Of a DNA stretch of 64,000 nucleotides, positions 43,664 to 55,902 are shown piece after piece. Source of the stretch: Cyanophora paradoxa (lineage: Eukaryota; Glaucocystophyceae; Cyanophorales; Cyanophoraceae); contig QPMI01000101.1 of NCBI GenBank assembly GCA_004431415.1, positions 62,001 through 126,000 on the forward strand. Reading direction: 5' to 3'. The translations under genes and the position numbers were made by a program. The first letter of the stretch is position 1; each line of letters begins with the position of its first letter. The notes under the pieces are model-generated. The model was not told the DNA's origin and searched no databases. It saw nothing but the letters and a program-made list of their open reading frames with translations.

Positions 43664-44536
43664 CGCGCCCCGCACCCGTCCCCCTCCCCAACCGTCGATA
43701 TCGCGCGCCTCTCTCCGCCTCTTCATGCACGCCCGAGGCTCTTCTTAAACTAGCCGCAAAAATACAGCTATATATATACGTTTACGTAGATACATCGGAA
43801 GATGTTCACATCAAGCAGTCATTCTTCTTAAGCTTTTTCTCCTCCTTTCGAAATTGAGGCACAGCTACCTTTGCAGTCGACTGTACTTTCGATCGCCCAT
43901 TCGATTCCGCGCGCGGGCCGCTTTCGTAGTCCCTTCCTGCGGGCTTTCGTATGTGCGTGTTAGTGTTCTAGGCTTACCTTCTCCGTTCTGAGGTCTTCCA
44001 ACCTGGGGCTGTGTACCGATTCCATGATCATGCTCTGTACAGAATTCCGTCGGCTCCGCGCAGTCTATATGCAGCTCTTAACATAACAACAAGGCAGATT
44101 GTATGTCATTTGACATCGTTGTCCACATCAAGCAGTCATTCTTCTTAAGCTTTTTCTCCTCCTTTCGAAATTGAGGCACAGCTACCTTTCAAGTTTGCAG
44201 TCGACTGTACTTTCGATCGCCCATTCGATTCCGCGCGTCCATGTATGGGTGCTTATCATCGTATTTTCAAGGTAATCGATTCGAAACTTTCAAATAGGAG
44301 AGTGCAGTTCCAATTCTAGACAATATACTATTGCATGCGAGATGTAGCTATAGGTTTTTCATCTTCCCTCAGACCTTGCAATTCAGCTATGCCGGTGTTT
44401 TCTGCAAGATGAACTTCTGTATAGAAATGCCCTTCCAATTCTAGCTGCAGCTGGCAGTGTGGTACTAGCCATGATTTTATGATACAGTGTCAGTATTTCA
44501 TTGTCATTGAAGAATTATCATTATCATGATGCATCT
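43664..44536. other. Intergenic AT-rich DNA with a 105-bp direct repeat
   Basis: 43,807-43,913 and 44,123-44,237 are nearly identical (cacatcaagcagtcattctt to cattcgattccgcgcg). The second has an 8-bp insertion, caagtttg-like, near its middle. No gene. Confidence 0.75.
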
Positions 44537-44702
44537 TGCATTTCAGACACGACCAACGACATCTGAACTAGCCGTAGTAGCTGTTTGGCTAGCAGTGGGC
44601 CGCCGGTCGAATCGTAAGGGCTCAGTCAGATAGGCAAGCGACGTCGAAAATCGAAATCGAATACCGAAGCTCGAGATCGAAACCTAGGCCTACTTACCCT
44701 AC
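44537..44702 (+). repeat. Dispersed repeat R1, left piece of an interrupted composite
   Basis: Matches 40,190-40,360 and ends in ctacttaccctac, exactly where the intact composite would continue to R2. Unrelated sequence begins at 44,703. Confidence 0.85.
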
Positions 44703-45804
44703 GGGCTTAAGATCATAGGATCAAAGGTGCGGGCCGTGCCCGGAGGCTCGCCCGTTCCCGCCACGGACTGGCCGCTAAGGAGGAGGAATGCTGCCCGAGG
44801 GGTCCGGAACCCCAACGAGCCCCGGACCGGGAGACCGGTACCGGGCCTCCCCCGCTCCCGGAGGTGCGTAAGGTGGAGCCGCATCGCGTCGCGTCGGATC
44901 GAAGCTGGGGAACTGGGGCCATCGCAATCCGTGCGGATCGCCTGCGTGGCGCCGCGCGCGAAATCAAATGGCGCCGGGGGGCGCCATCTGGCGCCGGGGG
45001 CGGGAGGGGCGCACGTCAGTCGGGCAAAGGCGAAGGCAAAAGGCGACCGCGGTCGATCGAGCGGGCAGATGCGAAAGCAGCCGGGATGGCGTCGGGCCAG
45101 ATCGCGCGAGAGCGGGGCGGGGCGAGCGCTAGCATACGTGCGCTAGCGGGGGTCGTGCTCGTTTGTATCGCAGCACGCGCGCTTTCGTGCGGCGCACCGT
45201 GTTCATTCCCGGTCGTTCGCGGGAGGCTGGCCGTGCGGGGCGTGAGCGGGGTGAAAGGCGCAGTGCGCGGGGGAGGCTCACTGTAGCGCTGTTTTCCGGC
45301 GTGGTCGGCGTATAGTCGGCTCGCGCAGGGCCCTGCAGCTGTCCGTTCTACGGCCGTGAAGGGGTACTGCAATCGTGAATCGTCCAACTTTCGTCCAACT
45401 TTCGTCCAACTTTCGTCCAACTTAAGCTTCCGTCCAAGTACTAGTGCCAGTCGACGTCGTAATCCGATGATCAAACCTCAACTTTCGTCCAACTTCGACG
45501 GCTGGGCCTGGCGGCGGCGGCGACGAGTGCACCCGGCTCGCACGTGGCTCGCATGCACATGCATGCCATGATGCGCACTGCGGCACGGCCGTGGCGCCGC
45601 CAGACTCTGAGATCGAAGGGGCTAGTACTAGTATCACTGCAGCTGAGTCAGCTGCATGCACGCGCATGCATATGCGCAGCCTAGGTCGCTAATGATCAGG
45701 GGCTCGAGCTCGCCGAGTCGATCATGATATCGATCACATGTACACTGGCTCGCGATCGATATCGGTCCCGCGGGCCGCGCGGGCTGGCATGTCAAAGCAG
45801 CTTG
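44703..45804. other. 1.1-kb insertion within composite repeat; no clear gene
   Basis: Flanked by the two halves of a repeat that is continuous at 40.36-40.38 kb. Its first 600 bp are GC-rich, with strong self-complementary stretches (ccggaccgggagaccggtac) and a chance ORF. It also contains a TTTCGTCCAAC array (45,379-45,423, 45,480). No transposase recognised. Confidence 0.55.
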
Positions 45805-45866
45805 CCGCATGCAGTGCGTGGCCATGTCATGATGCATATGGGTCATCTTAAAGAAGTCTTCATATC
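45805..45866 (+). repeat. R2, left piece
   Basis: gccgcatgcagtgcgtggcc to gaagtcttcatat. It matches 40,383-40,449, then stops abruptly; the rest of R2 resumes at 56,715. Confidence 0.85.
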
Positions 45867-46544
45867 GGCCTTGGGGAAAGGAGAGGCCCTTAGGTCTGTG
45901 CGTATCTTGTGGCAAACTTCAAATTGATTTTATAGACAAAATTTTTGGACCTAGGTACCCATTTTCGACCCTAGGGAGCACGATGGCGGCGCTACTTTTC
46001 AAATGTGACACCTCTAACAAGCACTAACAGCACGTACGAACGAAATTGTTCGCGTGAAGCCCGATCGCCATTGGCCGAAAAGCTCAATCGTCCCATTCAC
46101 GGACAAGCGCAAATGTCATTGGCTTCCAGCTTGCTTCCCCTTCGCCGATGGAAATTGCAAAAAGCCTCTGTACCCGGCTGGTAGGCTGGAATCACCGCGG
46201 CCTTGCACGTGACTGAGCCGCGCGCGTCACGCGTCGCTTCGCTCAGCTGAGAGTCACTGCGCATGCAGCTGATATCGATATACGCGTACGTATACGAGAC
46301 CGCCACGCGCGCGGCGCGCGCGGCGTGGCGCACCCGGCACCGTGGCGCCGGCACGAATCGCTGGCGCTAGCTAGACCAAGCTAGCTATAGAAGCTACGTA
46401 TACTAGGGGGCGTAGTCCTCTCCGGGCTCAACAGCTGCAGCAGTATATATATATAATAACCGCGCGCGGTTGCGGGCCCCCTTGGCCGTACGCGTTTTAA
46501 AAACAAAGAGCGGCCACCCTCACGCCTTGAGTCCCCAAGACCCA

Positions 46545-46846
46545 GACCGGCGATCGCTTGCACAGGAGCTGCTTCAAGTTCGTCGCACCAGCCAACGCCA
46601 ACGCCTGCAGTGCGTGCCCGCCTCCCGTAGCGCTGCGAGCTTGCTCGCATAGAGATTCCCTATTCAATTGGATCGCTAGATCTGCCCCGCGCATAGACCG
46701 GCGATCGCTTGCACAGGAGCTGCTTCAAGTTCGTCGCACCAGCCAACGCCAACGCCTGCAGTGCGTGCCCGCCTCCCGTAGCGCTGCGAGCTTGCTCGCA
46801 TAGAGATTCCCTATTCAATTGGATCGCTAGATCTGCCCCGCGCATA
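46545..46846 (+). repeat. 151-bp block, two tandem copies
   Basis: Each begins gaccggcgatcgcttgcaca and ends ctgccccgcgcatag. A third copy sits at 51,677-51,826 between the two 4.8-kb elements, so the larger duplicated unit is block plus element (about 4.98 kb). Confidence 0.95.
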
Positions 46847-47254
46847 GAGCCTTCTCATTGCTCGGCGATCGCTTTGTGTTCGGCGCCATACCCAGCGAGT
46901 CCGACCTCTAACAAAGAGCTGCTGGGCCGGCGATCGCTTCTGGGTTCTCAGTTCTAACGGTCGCCGCGGGCTTGACGTCCACCGCCTTCTCATTGGCCAA
47001 GCGATCGCTGCTTTTCGGTGTCTTATGCCCGACTCCGCAGCATGTCGACCCCAGGAGCACTCTCTTTGGGGAGGAAGAGATGGAGTGGACCTCCAGCTCA
47101 TCTCCCAATCCCCTTCTGGCGGGCCGCACGGCGGGTGGTGGCCTCGGGGCGGCCTCGGGGCAGCACGGCAAGCGGCGGCGCTCGCTCCAGCCTTGAGCTT
47201 GTCCCCACGCTGACCGGCGCGGCGGGGGCCGGTGCGACGCGGGGGAGAGGGGTA

Positions 47255-47460
47255 CTGCCCGCCCCTCCCCCGGCCCCGCCCCTCCCCCGACCCCGCCCAT
47301 CCCCGGCCCCGCCCCTCCATCTCCCCCGACCCCGCCCCTCCCCCGGCCCGCCCATCCCCGGGCCCCGCCCCTCCATCTCCCCCGACCCCGCCCCTCCCCC
47401 GGCCCTGCCCTCCCCCGGCCCTGCCCCTCCCCCGGCCCTGCCCCTCCCCCGGCCCCGGAC
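47255..47460. repeat. C-rich minisatellite upstream of element A gene
   Basis: Imperfect 25-30 bp units of cccctcccccggccccgccc type. The complementary G-rich strand has G-quadruplex potential. Located directly before the putative start codon; the counterpart in copy B is 52,236-52,447. Confidence 0.85.
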
Positions 47461-47481
47461 CCAGTGTACACCGCCGCCACG

Positions 47482-50400
47482 ATGTTGGTGCACGAGCCCG
47501 GAGGCCTAACTGCTGCATCTCTCATATGTTGTGCAGCTTTGGACCCCATGCTGCACTACGTAGAGGGCGTTCTCATCAACTTGCCCCACCTCAAGCCTTG
47601 CAAGCGCTGCGGGACTTGTTCGTGGAAACGAATGGAGAACAGCGAGGCGACATATTTCAAAGTTGTGTTGATTGGCTCGATCTGGTGCACGGATTTGTCA
47701 GAGTACCTATGATGTCAGCTCATGCTCGTGTAGATAACAGCACAGGCGGCTCAAGCTCAGGCTAGGTCTTGCCGAGTGCGGTTTCGCGGCGAACCGGCCC
47801 GGGACCGGACCCTGGACGAGCTCAATGCTCTGAAGCAATTCTTGAGCTCGGTGCAGTTCTTACTGCAACTTATCTTGCGATTCTGTTCTGAATATGATCT
47901 TAGGTGGCGCTCGAGTCGACACGCCAGCAAGAGGCTGCACGCAATGTAAACGACGGCAACGGTGACGAGACAAAGAGTTCTTCGCATTACGAGGAACTCA
48001 TTGACATTGATGTGAGCTTCTATTGTTCTTCTATCGTGTGAATGTACTGAATGCCGATGCAGTGCGCATTTCTTGGCCTTGGTTCTGTAGGCGAGCACGG
48101 GCAATTCGAAGTGGACAAGGAAATGCGAGACAAGCATCACGATTGGCTAAAGGAGCGAGCCAAGTGGTTCTACAAGAACAAGATCTACGCCCGTGAGAGG
48201 AGATTGCGTGAAATAGACCTGGCAAGTTTGACATGCTTGCTGCTTGCTGCATCTGCTGATTGTGTCTTTGTGTGCAGGTAATCTTGGCTCTGGAGTTCCA
48301 GGAACCCGCAGCGCCTCGTGCAGATAGCCGCTCGTATGCTGTACAATCGAAGCTGTACCTCTCCCAATGGATCGAGCTGTACTTCTTTGGTCAGTCAGGC
48401 GGCGAGTCGCTTGATTTCTACTGTGAGTTGCATTTGAATGACTGCTAAGTGGCGCTTCGTTGTGGTCTAACTGCATTGCAGCTCCTGTCGATGGCGATAT
48501 CCGGTCAGCTGCAGCGGTGCTCACACAACTTCTTGCCTGGCGACCTGCAGAGGCAGATATGGAGCGCGAGCCAGCTCGAGCTCAGTCTCTTGCTGATGCA
48601 TTCCTGGAGGTGACATTCTTCATCTAAATCTTGTACTTCGTCGAGCTCAACTTCACGCTCAGGTTAAGAATGGTCAGGCCCAAGTCAATCTGCCACGCAT
48701 GCAGGCAACTCTCGGGCTCAGCCAGCAAGCTTTAAATCTAGGCACAACAGAAGAAGCAAAGGAGCAGCTCCGAAGTCTGATCCGCTTACTTCAGTCAGCG
48801 CAACAGCAGACAAGCGAAGGCGAGTCACTCCAACTTTGGTGCGCGGGGGCCGCGGGGGGGGGGGTACGCCATCGTTTCTGATCTGATCTTCCTGTCACAG
48901 GTTGCATGCATGTATCGAGCTTACGGCAGCGGCTGTGGAGGACATGTTGGCGCAAGAGATGCCAAGAGAGAAGGGGCGTAAGAGAAAGGCGCGGGCGGGT
49001 CTCTCGGAGTTCGAAGAAGTCAAGAGGCTGGTGGAGAAGTGCCAGTCGGGAACAGGAAACAAGAACGTCAACAGCGGCGCCGGCAGACCAATCGACGAAA
49101 AGGCTTTGCAGCGCATCCGCACGAGTGGGATGGAGGTCCTGCGCCTGCTTGCCGGGCCAGCGAGCAGCATCTCCATTGGCATCTTCTTCTCAAGCCTTGT
49201 CCGCATCGCTCGATTCCGACGGTGGGCAACAACCATCAACCAGCTCATCTTCAAGGGCCTCGTCGATCTCGCACTGGCAATCGACGAGGATGAACACGGA
49301 GATGCAAGGAGGGCCCGAGCTCAGTGGGAGGCAAGGCGGGATGCCGGGAGGACCCCGGAGCAGCCCCCACCCAGCACCGAGGCCGCTGAAGGTACAGAAT
49401 CTTCGATACCCCCTAGCGAGTAACCCACAACCGAACCGTGCCTGCCTTTCGGTCTCTTGGCAGGCGTGCCACGAGGCGCTCGCGAATCCGGCGGCTGTCT
49501 ATCGCGAGGACCCGGAGAACGAGGCCTTCACAAGGATACGCTCCAAGCCCGAGATAGTGGTGCGCCCGGGGGGTAAGGGAGCGTGGGGGGGGTACGTACA
49601 TGAACTGAACTTCGACGCAGGAGAAGTACGGGACAGGCCGTGTATCAGACAACAGCATGCCAGCGCTGAAGCAAGTCACAGCGGCGCTGGAGCAGATCGG
49701 TGCAAAGTCGGACGTCCCCAATCACCGCCTCTTGAACCGCGGGGACCGATCCCACAGCTCCGGAGAGGAGTATCCGGAGGTGGACGAACTGGGGGCGACC
49801 GCGTTCAAGGTGAGGGTCGACAAAGTACAGGAGGTGAGCACGTTCCTGGCGCCATCGTCGTCGCGGCGGCTCACGCAATTCGCAGCCAAATGCGCAGGGG
49901 ATTATGGAGGAGGTGGAGCAAGAGGTCGAGCTGTACGTCCGCCCACCGTACACGCGACGGAACAAGGCCGTGTGGATGGAACAGCCGAGCGCCCCATTCC
50001 AATACCCCTCCTCTCCTTGCTCTACAGACGGTATGTGTACCCCCGCCCGTCATGTCCTCTGTCAGCGGTCTTTTCTGATTTCTCGTCGCAGAGTCGCGAA
50101 CACCGAGAACCGCTTCCTCAACCAGATGAGCACCACCCTGAAGGCGAAGCTGCACATGTTTCCCGCAATGACGCGGGAGGAGAACGGCTATCGTTCAGTG
50201 CGCGACAGCGTTGCGGAAATCGCAACTGCGGTGCGCGGGCGAGAGCCTCGAGCCCTGCAGTGCGCGCATAAGTGGAGGTTCTTGCCCGACTCCCACCCAA
50301 CGACGGAGACCTGGCGTGCACGGCCCGGCAAGGCCTAGGTGCATGCACCGTCGCATGCGAAGTCCGACGGCTCGACGACGTGAACGTTACGCCGGAGGCG

Positions 50401-50896
50401 ATCATGCACATCCTGAAGAGCTTCAAGAACCTGGAGTGGACCACTGGCCGTGCGTCCTTTCCTTTCTTTTCTTTCATTCTGTCTTTCTTTCCCCTTCTCT
50501 TTCTTACTTTCTCTTCCTTTCCTTTCCTTTTTCTATCTGTAACGGTGTCGTTGCGCAGCGTGCCGATCATGACACTGGTTGCAGGGTGGTGCATGCGATC
50601 GTCGAGCTCTCTGATCCAGCATACCAGATGAACGCGCGCACGACCGCTGGGTCTACTTTCAAAGCGAAGTGCCGGGTCGACCGCGTCCTGGAGGTCCTGT
50701 TTTCCCCGCGCTGGGCCGGGTGGTGTGCAGTGGCCACCACCTGCGCGATCCAACAGCATGCGCACCATTTGTGGCCGCCTCCACAGAGTGGTTCCGCGCG
50801 CCCCGCGCGGGGCATCCTGACATCTTCACGAACGAAGAGCAGGCAAAAGGGCTCCTGCAGCGGTGCAAGGCTTTCGTAGGACTGCAGATTGCCTGA
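47482..50896 (+). CDS. Element-encoded spliced protein, copy A (frames broken)
   Basis: Same gene as in copy B but with one-base differences in C and G runs. A 4-C run near 47,582 (5 C in copy B) breaks the first exon, and a GGG/GGGG difference near 49,350 changes the frame after WEARRDAG. Exon order and the remaining sequence match copy B. It is either a decayed copy or carries sequence errors. Confidence 0.6.
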
Positions 50897-51676
50897 TTCC
50901 GCTTGCAGATAGTGTAGGGTTCTACGACAGCGTTGGTTTTGTAAGAGATCAATTTCAGGAGGGTGATCCCTGTACCCTTCGATCGCAAGTTAGCCACCGG
51001 TGGCTAACTTCGGGGGGAGTGAAGGGGGGGGAGAAGCGCAGGGGGACGAATAGCAAAAAAAACCAACTTCCGCGCGCCCGGCCGGCGCCATGCATGCAGC
51101 TGCAGCGCGCGAACGTCAACACCGCCCGATGCGCATGTGCACTGCCGTGCGCGCGCCGTGCTCAGCCCCGCGGCGCCACGCCGCCCGGCAGGCGACGTCG
51201 CCGCGCCCGCGCACGCGAGGAGTACACATCGCTGGCTTCATCGGCTCACCCGCGGCGCCGGCGGCGCGCTAGCTACGCGCTTTCGCTTGTCCGAGGTGCA
51301 CATCATCGAATTCTGCAGCCTTCGCCCCATCCTCGGCCGCTGTAAGGCGGCGCGCAGGGATTCGAGCTCTCAACCGGGTCTCATGGCGTCGGCCGGCGGG
51401 CCCAGCGCAAGCAGCTCTGAGTCAGTAGGTACGTGCCGGAACCGCCCCTCGGTCCTGCTTGGGCGCGCTTTCTTCCGATCCTTCTAAAAACCGTGATTTC
51501 GGGGCGACATTTTGGCACTATGTTCACTATGCCCGCCGGCCATGGCTCGGATCGGGCCGGGCCTTTTTTAAGCGATCGCCGGCGCCGCGTCCGTCGTCCG
51601 ACGGTTCGCGCTAGCGATTGCCCCGGAGTACTCGGTACCAGGCCTGGCGGTCGCCGAAGCGATGAGAAGGCTCTCT

Positions 51677-51826
51677 GACCGGCGATCGCTTGCACAGGAG
51701 CTGCTTCAAGTTCGTCGCACCAGCCAACGCCAACGCCTGCAGTGCGTGCCCGCCTCCCGTAGCGCTGCGAGCTTGCTCGCATAGAGATTCCCTATTCAAT
51801 TGGATCGCTAGATCTGCCCCGCGCAT
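51677..51826 (+). repeat. 151-bp block, third copy, between elements A and B
   Basis: Same sequence as the two blocks at 46,545-46,846. Confidence 0.95.
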
Positions 51827-52235
51827 AGAGCCTTCTCATTGCTCGGCGATCGCTTTGTGTTCGGCGCCATACCCAGCGAGTCCGACCTCTAACAAAGAGC
51901 TGCTGGGCCGGCGATCGCTTCTGGGTTCTCAGTTCTAACGGTCGCCGCGGGCTTGACGTCCACCGCCTTCTCATTGGCCAAGCGATCGCTGCTTTTCGGT
52001 GTCTTATGCCCGACTCCGCAGCATGTCGACCCCAGGAGCACTCTCTTTGGGAGGAAGAGATGGAGTGGACCTCCAGCTCATCTCCCAATCCCCTTCTGGC
52101 GGGCCGCACGGCGGGTGGTGGCCTCGGGGGCGGCCTCGGGGCAGCACGGCAAGCGGCGGCGCTCGCTCCAGCCTTGAGCTTGTCCCCACGCTGACCGGCG
52201 CGGCGGGGGCCGGTGCGACGCGGGGAGAGGGTACT

Positions 52236-52447
52236 GCCCGCCCCTCCCCCCGGCCCCGCCCTCCCCCGACCCCGCCCATCCCCGGGCCCCGCCCCTCCAT
52301 CTCCCCCCGACCCCGCCCCTCCCCCGGCCCCGCCCATCCCCCGGGCCCCGCCCCTCCATCTCCCCCGACCCCGCCCCTCCCCCCGGCCCTGCCCCTCCCC
52401 CCGGCCCTGCCCCTCCCCCCGGCCCTGCCCCTCCCCCCGGCCCCGGA
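52236..52447. repeat. C-rich minisatellite, element B
   Basis: Counterpart of 47,255-47,460, with different C-run lengths in several units. Confidence 0.85.
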
Positions 52448-52469
52448 CCCAGTGTACACCGCCGCCACG

Positions 52470-55400
52470 ATGTTGGTGCACGAGCCCGGAGGCCTAACTG
52501 CTGCATCTCTCATATGTTGTGCAGCTTTGGACCCCATATGCATGCTGCACTACGTAGAGGGCGTTCTCATCAACTTGCCCCCACCTCAAGCCTTGCAAGC
52601 GCTGCGGGACTTGTTCGTGGAAACGAATGGAGAACAGCGAGGCGACATATTTCAAAGTTGTGTTGATTGGCTCGATCTGGTGCACGGATTTGTCAGAGTA
52701 CCTATGATGTCAGCTCATGCTCGTGTAGATAACAGCACAGGCGGCTCAAGCTCAGGCTAGGTCTTGCCGAGTGCGGTTTCGCGGCGAACCGGCCCGGGAC
52801 CGGACCCTGGACGAGCTCAATGCTCTGAAGCAATTCTTGAGCTCGGTGCAGTTCTTACTGCAACTTATCTTGCGATTCTGTTCTGAATATGATCTTAGGT
52901 GGCGCTCGAGTCGACACGCCAGCAAGAGGCTGCACGCAATGTAAACGACGGCAACGGTGACGAGACAAAGAGTTCTTCGCATTACGAGGAACTCATTGAC
53001 ATTGATGTGAGCTTCTATTGTTCTTCTATCGTGTGAATGTACTGAATGCCGATGCAGTGCGCATTTCTTGGCCTTGGTTCTGTAGGCGAGCACGGGCAAT
53101 TCGAAGTGGACAAGGAAATGCGAGACAAGCATCACGATTGGCTAAAGGAGCGAGCCAAGTGGTTCTACAAGAACAAGATCTACGCCCGTGAGAGGAGATT
53201 GCGTGAAATAGACCTGGCAAGTTTGACATGCTTGCTGCTTGCTGCATCTGCTCATTGTGTCTTTGTGTGCAGGTAATCTTGGCTCTGGAGTTCCAGGAAC
53301 CCGCAGCGCCTCGTGCAGATAGCCGCTCGTATGCTGTACAATCGAAGCTGTACCTCTCCCAATGGATCGAGCTGTACTTCTTTGGTCAGTCAGGCGGCGA
53401 GTCGCTTGATTTCTACTGTGAGTTGCATTTGAATGACTGCTAAGTGGCGCTTCGTTGTGGTCTAACTGCATTGCAGCTCCTGTCGATGGCGATATCCGGT
53501 CAGCTGCAGCGGTGCTCACACAACTTCTTGCCTGGCGACCTGCAGAGGCAGATATGGAGCGCGAGCCAGCTCGAGCTCAGTCTCTTGCTGATGCATTCCT
53601 GGAGGTGACATTCTTCATCTAAATCTTGTACTTCGTCGAGCTCAACTTCACGCTCAGGTTAAGAATGGTCAGGCCCAAGTCAATCTGCCACGCATGCAGG
53701 CAACTCTCGGGCTCAGCCAGCAAGCTTTAAATCTAGGCACAACAGAAGAAGCAAAGGAGCAGCTCCGAAGTCTGATCCGCTTACTTCAGTCAGCGCAACA
53801 GCAGACAAGCGAAGGCGAGTCACTCCAACTTTGGTGCGCGGGGGGCCGCGGGGGGGGGGGGGTACGCCATCGTTTCTGATCTGATCTTCCTGTCACAGGT
53901 TGCATGCATGTATCGAGCTTACGGCAGCGGCTGTGGAGGACATGTTGGCGCAAGAGATGCCAAGAGAGAAGGGGCGTAAGAGAAAGGCGCGGGCGGGTCT
54001 CTCGGAGTTCGAAGAAGTCAAGAGGCTGGTGGAGAAGTGCCAGTCGGGAACAGGAAACAAGAACGTCAACAGCGGCGCCGGCAGACCAATCGACGAAAAG
54101 GCTTTGCAGCGCATCCGCACGAGTGGGATGGAGGTCCTGCGCCTGCTTGCCGGGCCAGCGAGCAGCATCTCCATTGGCATCTTCTTCTCAAGCCTTGTCC
54201 GCATCGCTCGATTCCGACGGTGGGCAACAACCATCAACCAGCTCATCTTCAAGGGCCTCGTCGATCTCGCACTGGCAATCGACGAGGATGAACACGGAGA
54301 TGCAAGGAGGGCCCGAGCTCAGTGGGAGGCAAGGCGGGATGCCGGGGAGGACCCCGGAGCAGCCCCCCACCCAGCACCGAGGCCGCTGAAGGTACAGAAT
54401 CTTCGATACCCCCTAGCGAGTAACCCACAACCGAACCGTGCCTGCCTTTCGGTCTCTTGGCAGGCGTGCCACGAGGCGCTCGCGAATCCGGCGGCTGTCT
54501 ATCGCGAGGACCCGGAGAACGAGGCCTTCACAAGGATACGCTCCAAGCCCGAGATAGTGGTGCGCCCGGGGGGTAAGGGAGCGTGGGGGGGGTACGTACA
54601 TGAACTGAACTTCGACGCAGGAGAAGTACGGGACAGGCCGTGTATCAGACAACAGCATGCCAGCGCTGAAGCAAGTCACAGCGGCGCTGGAGCAGATCGG
54701 TGCAAAGTCGGACGTCCCCAATCACCGCCTCTTGAACCGCGGGGACCGATCCCACAGCTCCGGAGAGGAGTATCCGGAGGTGGACGAACTGGGGGCGACC
54801 GCGTTCAAGGTGAGGGTCGACAAAGTACAGGAGGTGAGCACGTTCCTGGCGCCATCGTCGTCGCGGCGGCTCACGCAATTCGCAGCCAAATGCGCAGGGG
54901 ATTATGGAGGAGGTGGAGCAAGAGGTCGAGCTGTACGTCCGCCCACCGTACACGCGACGGAACAAGGCCGTGTGGATGGGAACAGCCGAGCGCCCCATTC
55001 CAATACCCCTCCTCTCCTTGCTCTACAGACGGTATGTGTACCCCCGCCCGTCATGTCCTCTGTCAGCGGTCTTTTCTGATTTCTCGTCGCAGAGTCGCGA
55101 ACACCGAGAACCGCTTCCTCAACCAGATGAGCACCACCCTGAAGGCGAAGCTGCACATGTTTCCCGCAATGACGCGGGAGGAGAACGGCTATCGTTCAGT
55201 GCGCGACAGCGTTGCGGAAATCGCAACTGCGGTGCGCGGGGCGAGAGCCTCGAGCCCTGCAGTGCGCGCATAAGTGGAGGTTCTTGCCCGACTCCCACCC
55301 AACGACGGAGACCTGGCGTGCACGGCCCGGCAAGGCCTAGGTGCATGCACCGTCACATGCGAAGTCCGACGGCTCGACGACGTGAACGTTACGCCGGAGG

Positions 55401-55902
55401 CGATCATGCACATCCTGAAGAGCTTCAAGAACCTGGAGTGGGACCACTGGCCGTGCGTCCTTTCCTTTCTTTTCTTTCATTCTGTCTTTCTTTCCCCCTT
55501 CTCTTTCTTACTTTCTCTTCCTTTCCTTTCCTTTTTCTATCTGTAACGGTGTCGTTGCGCAGCGTGCCGATCATGACACTGGTTGCAGGGGTGGTGCATG
55601 CGATCGTCGAGCTCTCTGATCCAGCATACCAGATGAACGCGCGCACGACCGCTGGGTCTACTTTCAAAGCGAAGTGCCGGGTCGACCGCGTCCTGGAGGT
55701 CCTGTTTTCCCCGCGCTGGGGCCGGGTGGTGTGCAGTGGCCACCACCTGCGCGATCCAACAGCATGCGCACCATTTGTGGCCGCCTCCACAGAGTGGTTC
55801 CGCGCGCCCCGCGCGGGGCATCCTGACATCTTCGCGAACGAAGAGCAGGCAAAAGGGCTCCTGCAGCGGTGCAAGGCTTTCGTAGGACTGCAGATTGCCT
55901 GA
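52470..55902 (+). CDS. Element-encoded spliced protein, copy B, unknown family
   Basis: The start ATG at 52,470 is preceded by gccgccacg, a strong Kozak-like context. Exon 1: MLVHEPGGLTAASLICCAAL through RDLFVETNGEQRGDIFQSCV to NSTGGSSS. Later exons (GT-AG, 50-75 bp introns) give ALESTRQQEAARNVNDGNGD, FEVDKEMRDKHHDWLKERAK, SKLYLSQWIELYFFG, SAAAVLTQLLAWRPAEADME, LPRMQATLGLSQQALNL and EDMLAQEMPREKGRKRKARA (basic). Next are ISIGIFFSSLVRIARFRRWA, AVYREDPENEAFTRIRSK, TENRFLNQMSTTLKAKLH, and a C-terminal part VVHAIVELSDPAYQMNARTT ending FVGLQIA. About 800-900 residues, mostly helical. GC is clearly lower than in neighbouring host genes. I do not recognise a transposase, polymerase or capsid motif. 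Confidence 0.65.

Larger units (their letters stand above)
46846..51674 (+). mobile_element. TIR-flanked element, copy A (4,829 bp)
   Basis: The left end AGAGCCTTCTCATTGC is followed by TCGGCGATCGC. The right end read in reverse gives AGAGCCTTCTCATCGCTTCG then GCGACCG. The ends match over about 27 bp with two mismatches and one gap. Several GCGATCGC palindromes lie just inside each end. The element carries one large spliced gene. Copy B is nearly identical. Confidence 0.75.

Noticed and set aside
44710-44880. Structured RNA (RNase P/SRP-like) from strong GC stems
   Set aside because: I could not place any conserved core element of those RNAs; stems are expected in such GC-rich DNA.
44727-45146. 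139-residue plus-strand ORF in the 1.1-kb insertion
   Set aside because: Composition matches random GC-rich frames, with no domain and no supporting context.
46545-46846. CRISPR-like or satellite array from the 151-bp block
   Set aside because: Only two adjacent copies with no unique spacers; the third copy shows it is part of the element duplication.
46846-51674. Assembly duplication (same molecule counted twice) rather than real tandem elements
   Set aside because: Not fully excluded, but the copies differ by a 6-bp indel and substitutions, and the 151-bp block count differs (two before A, one before B).
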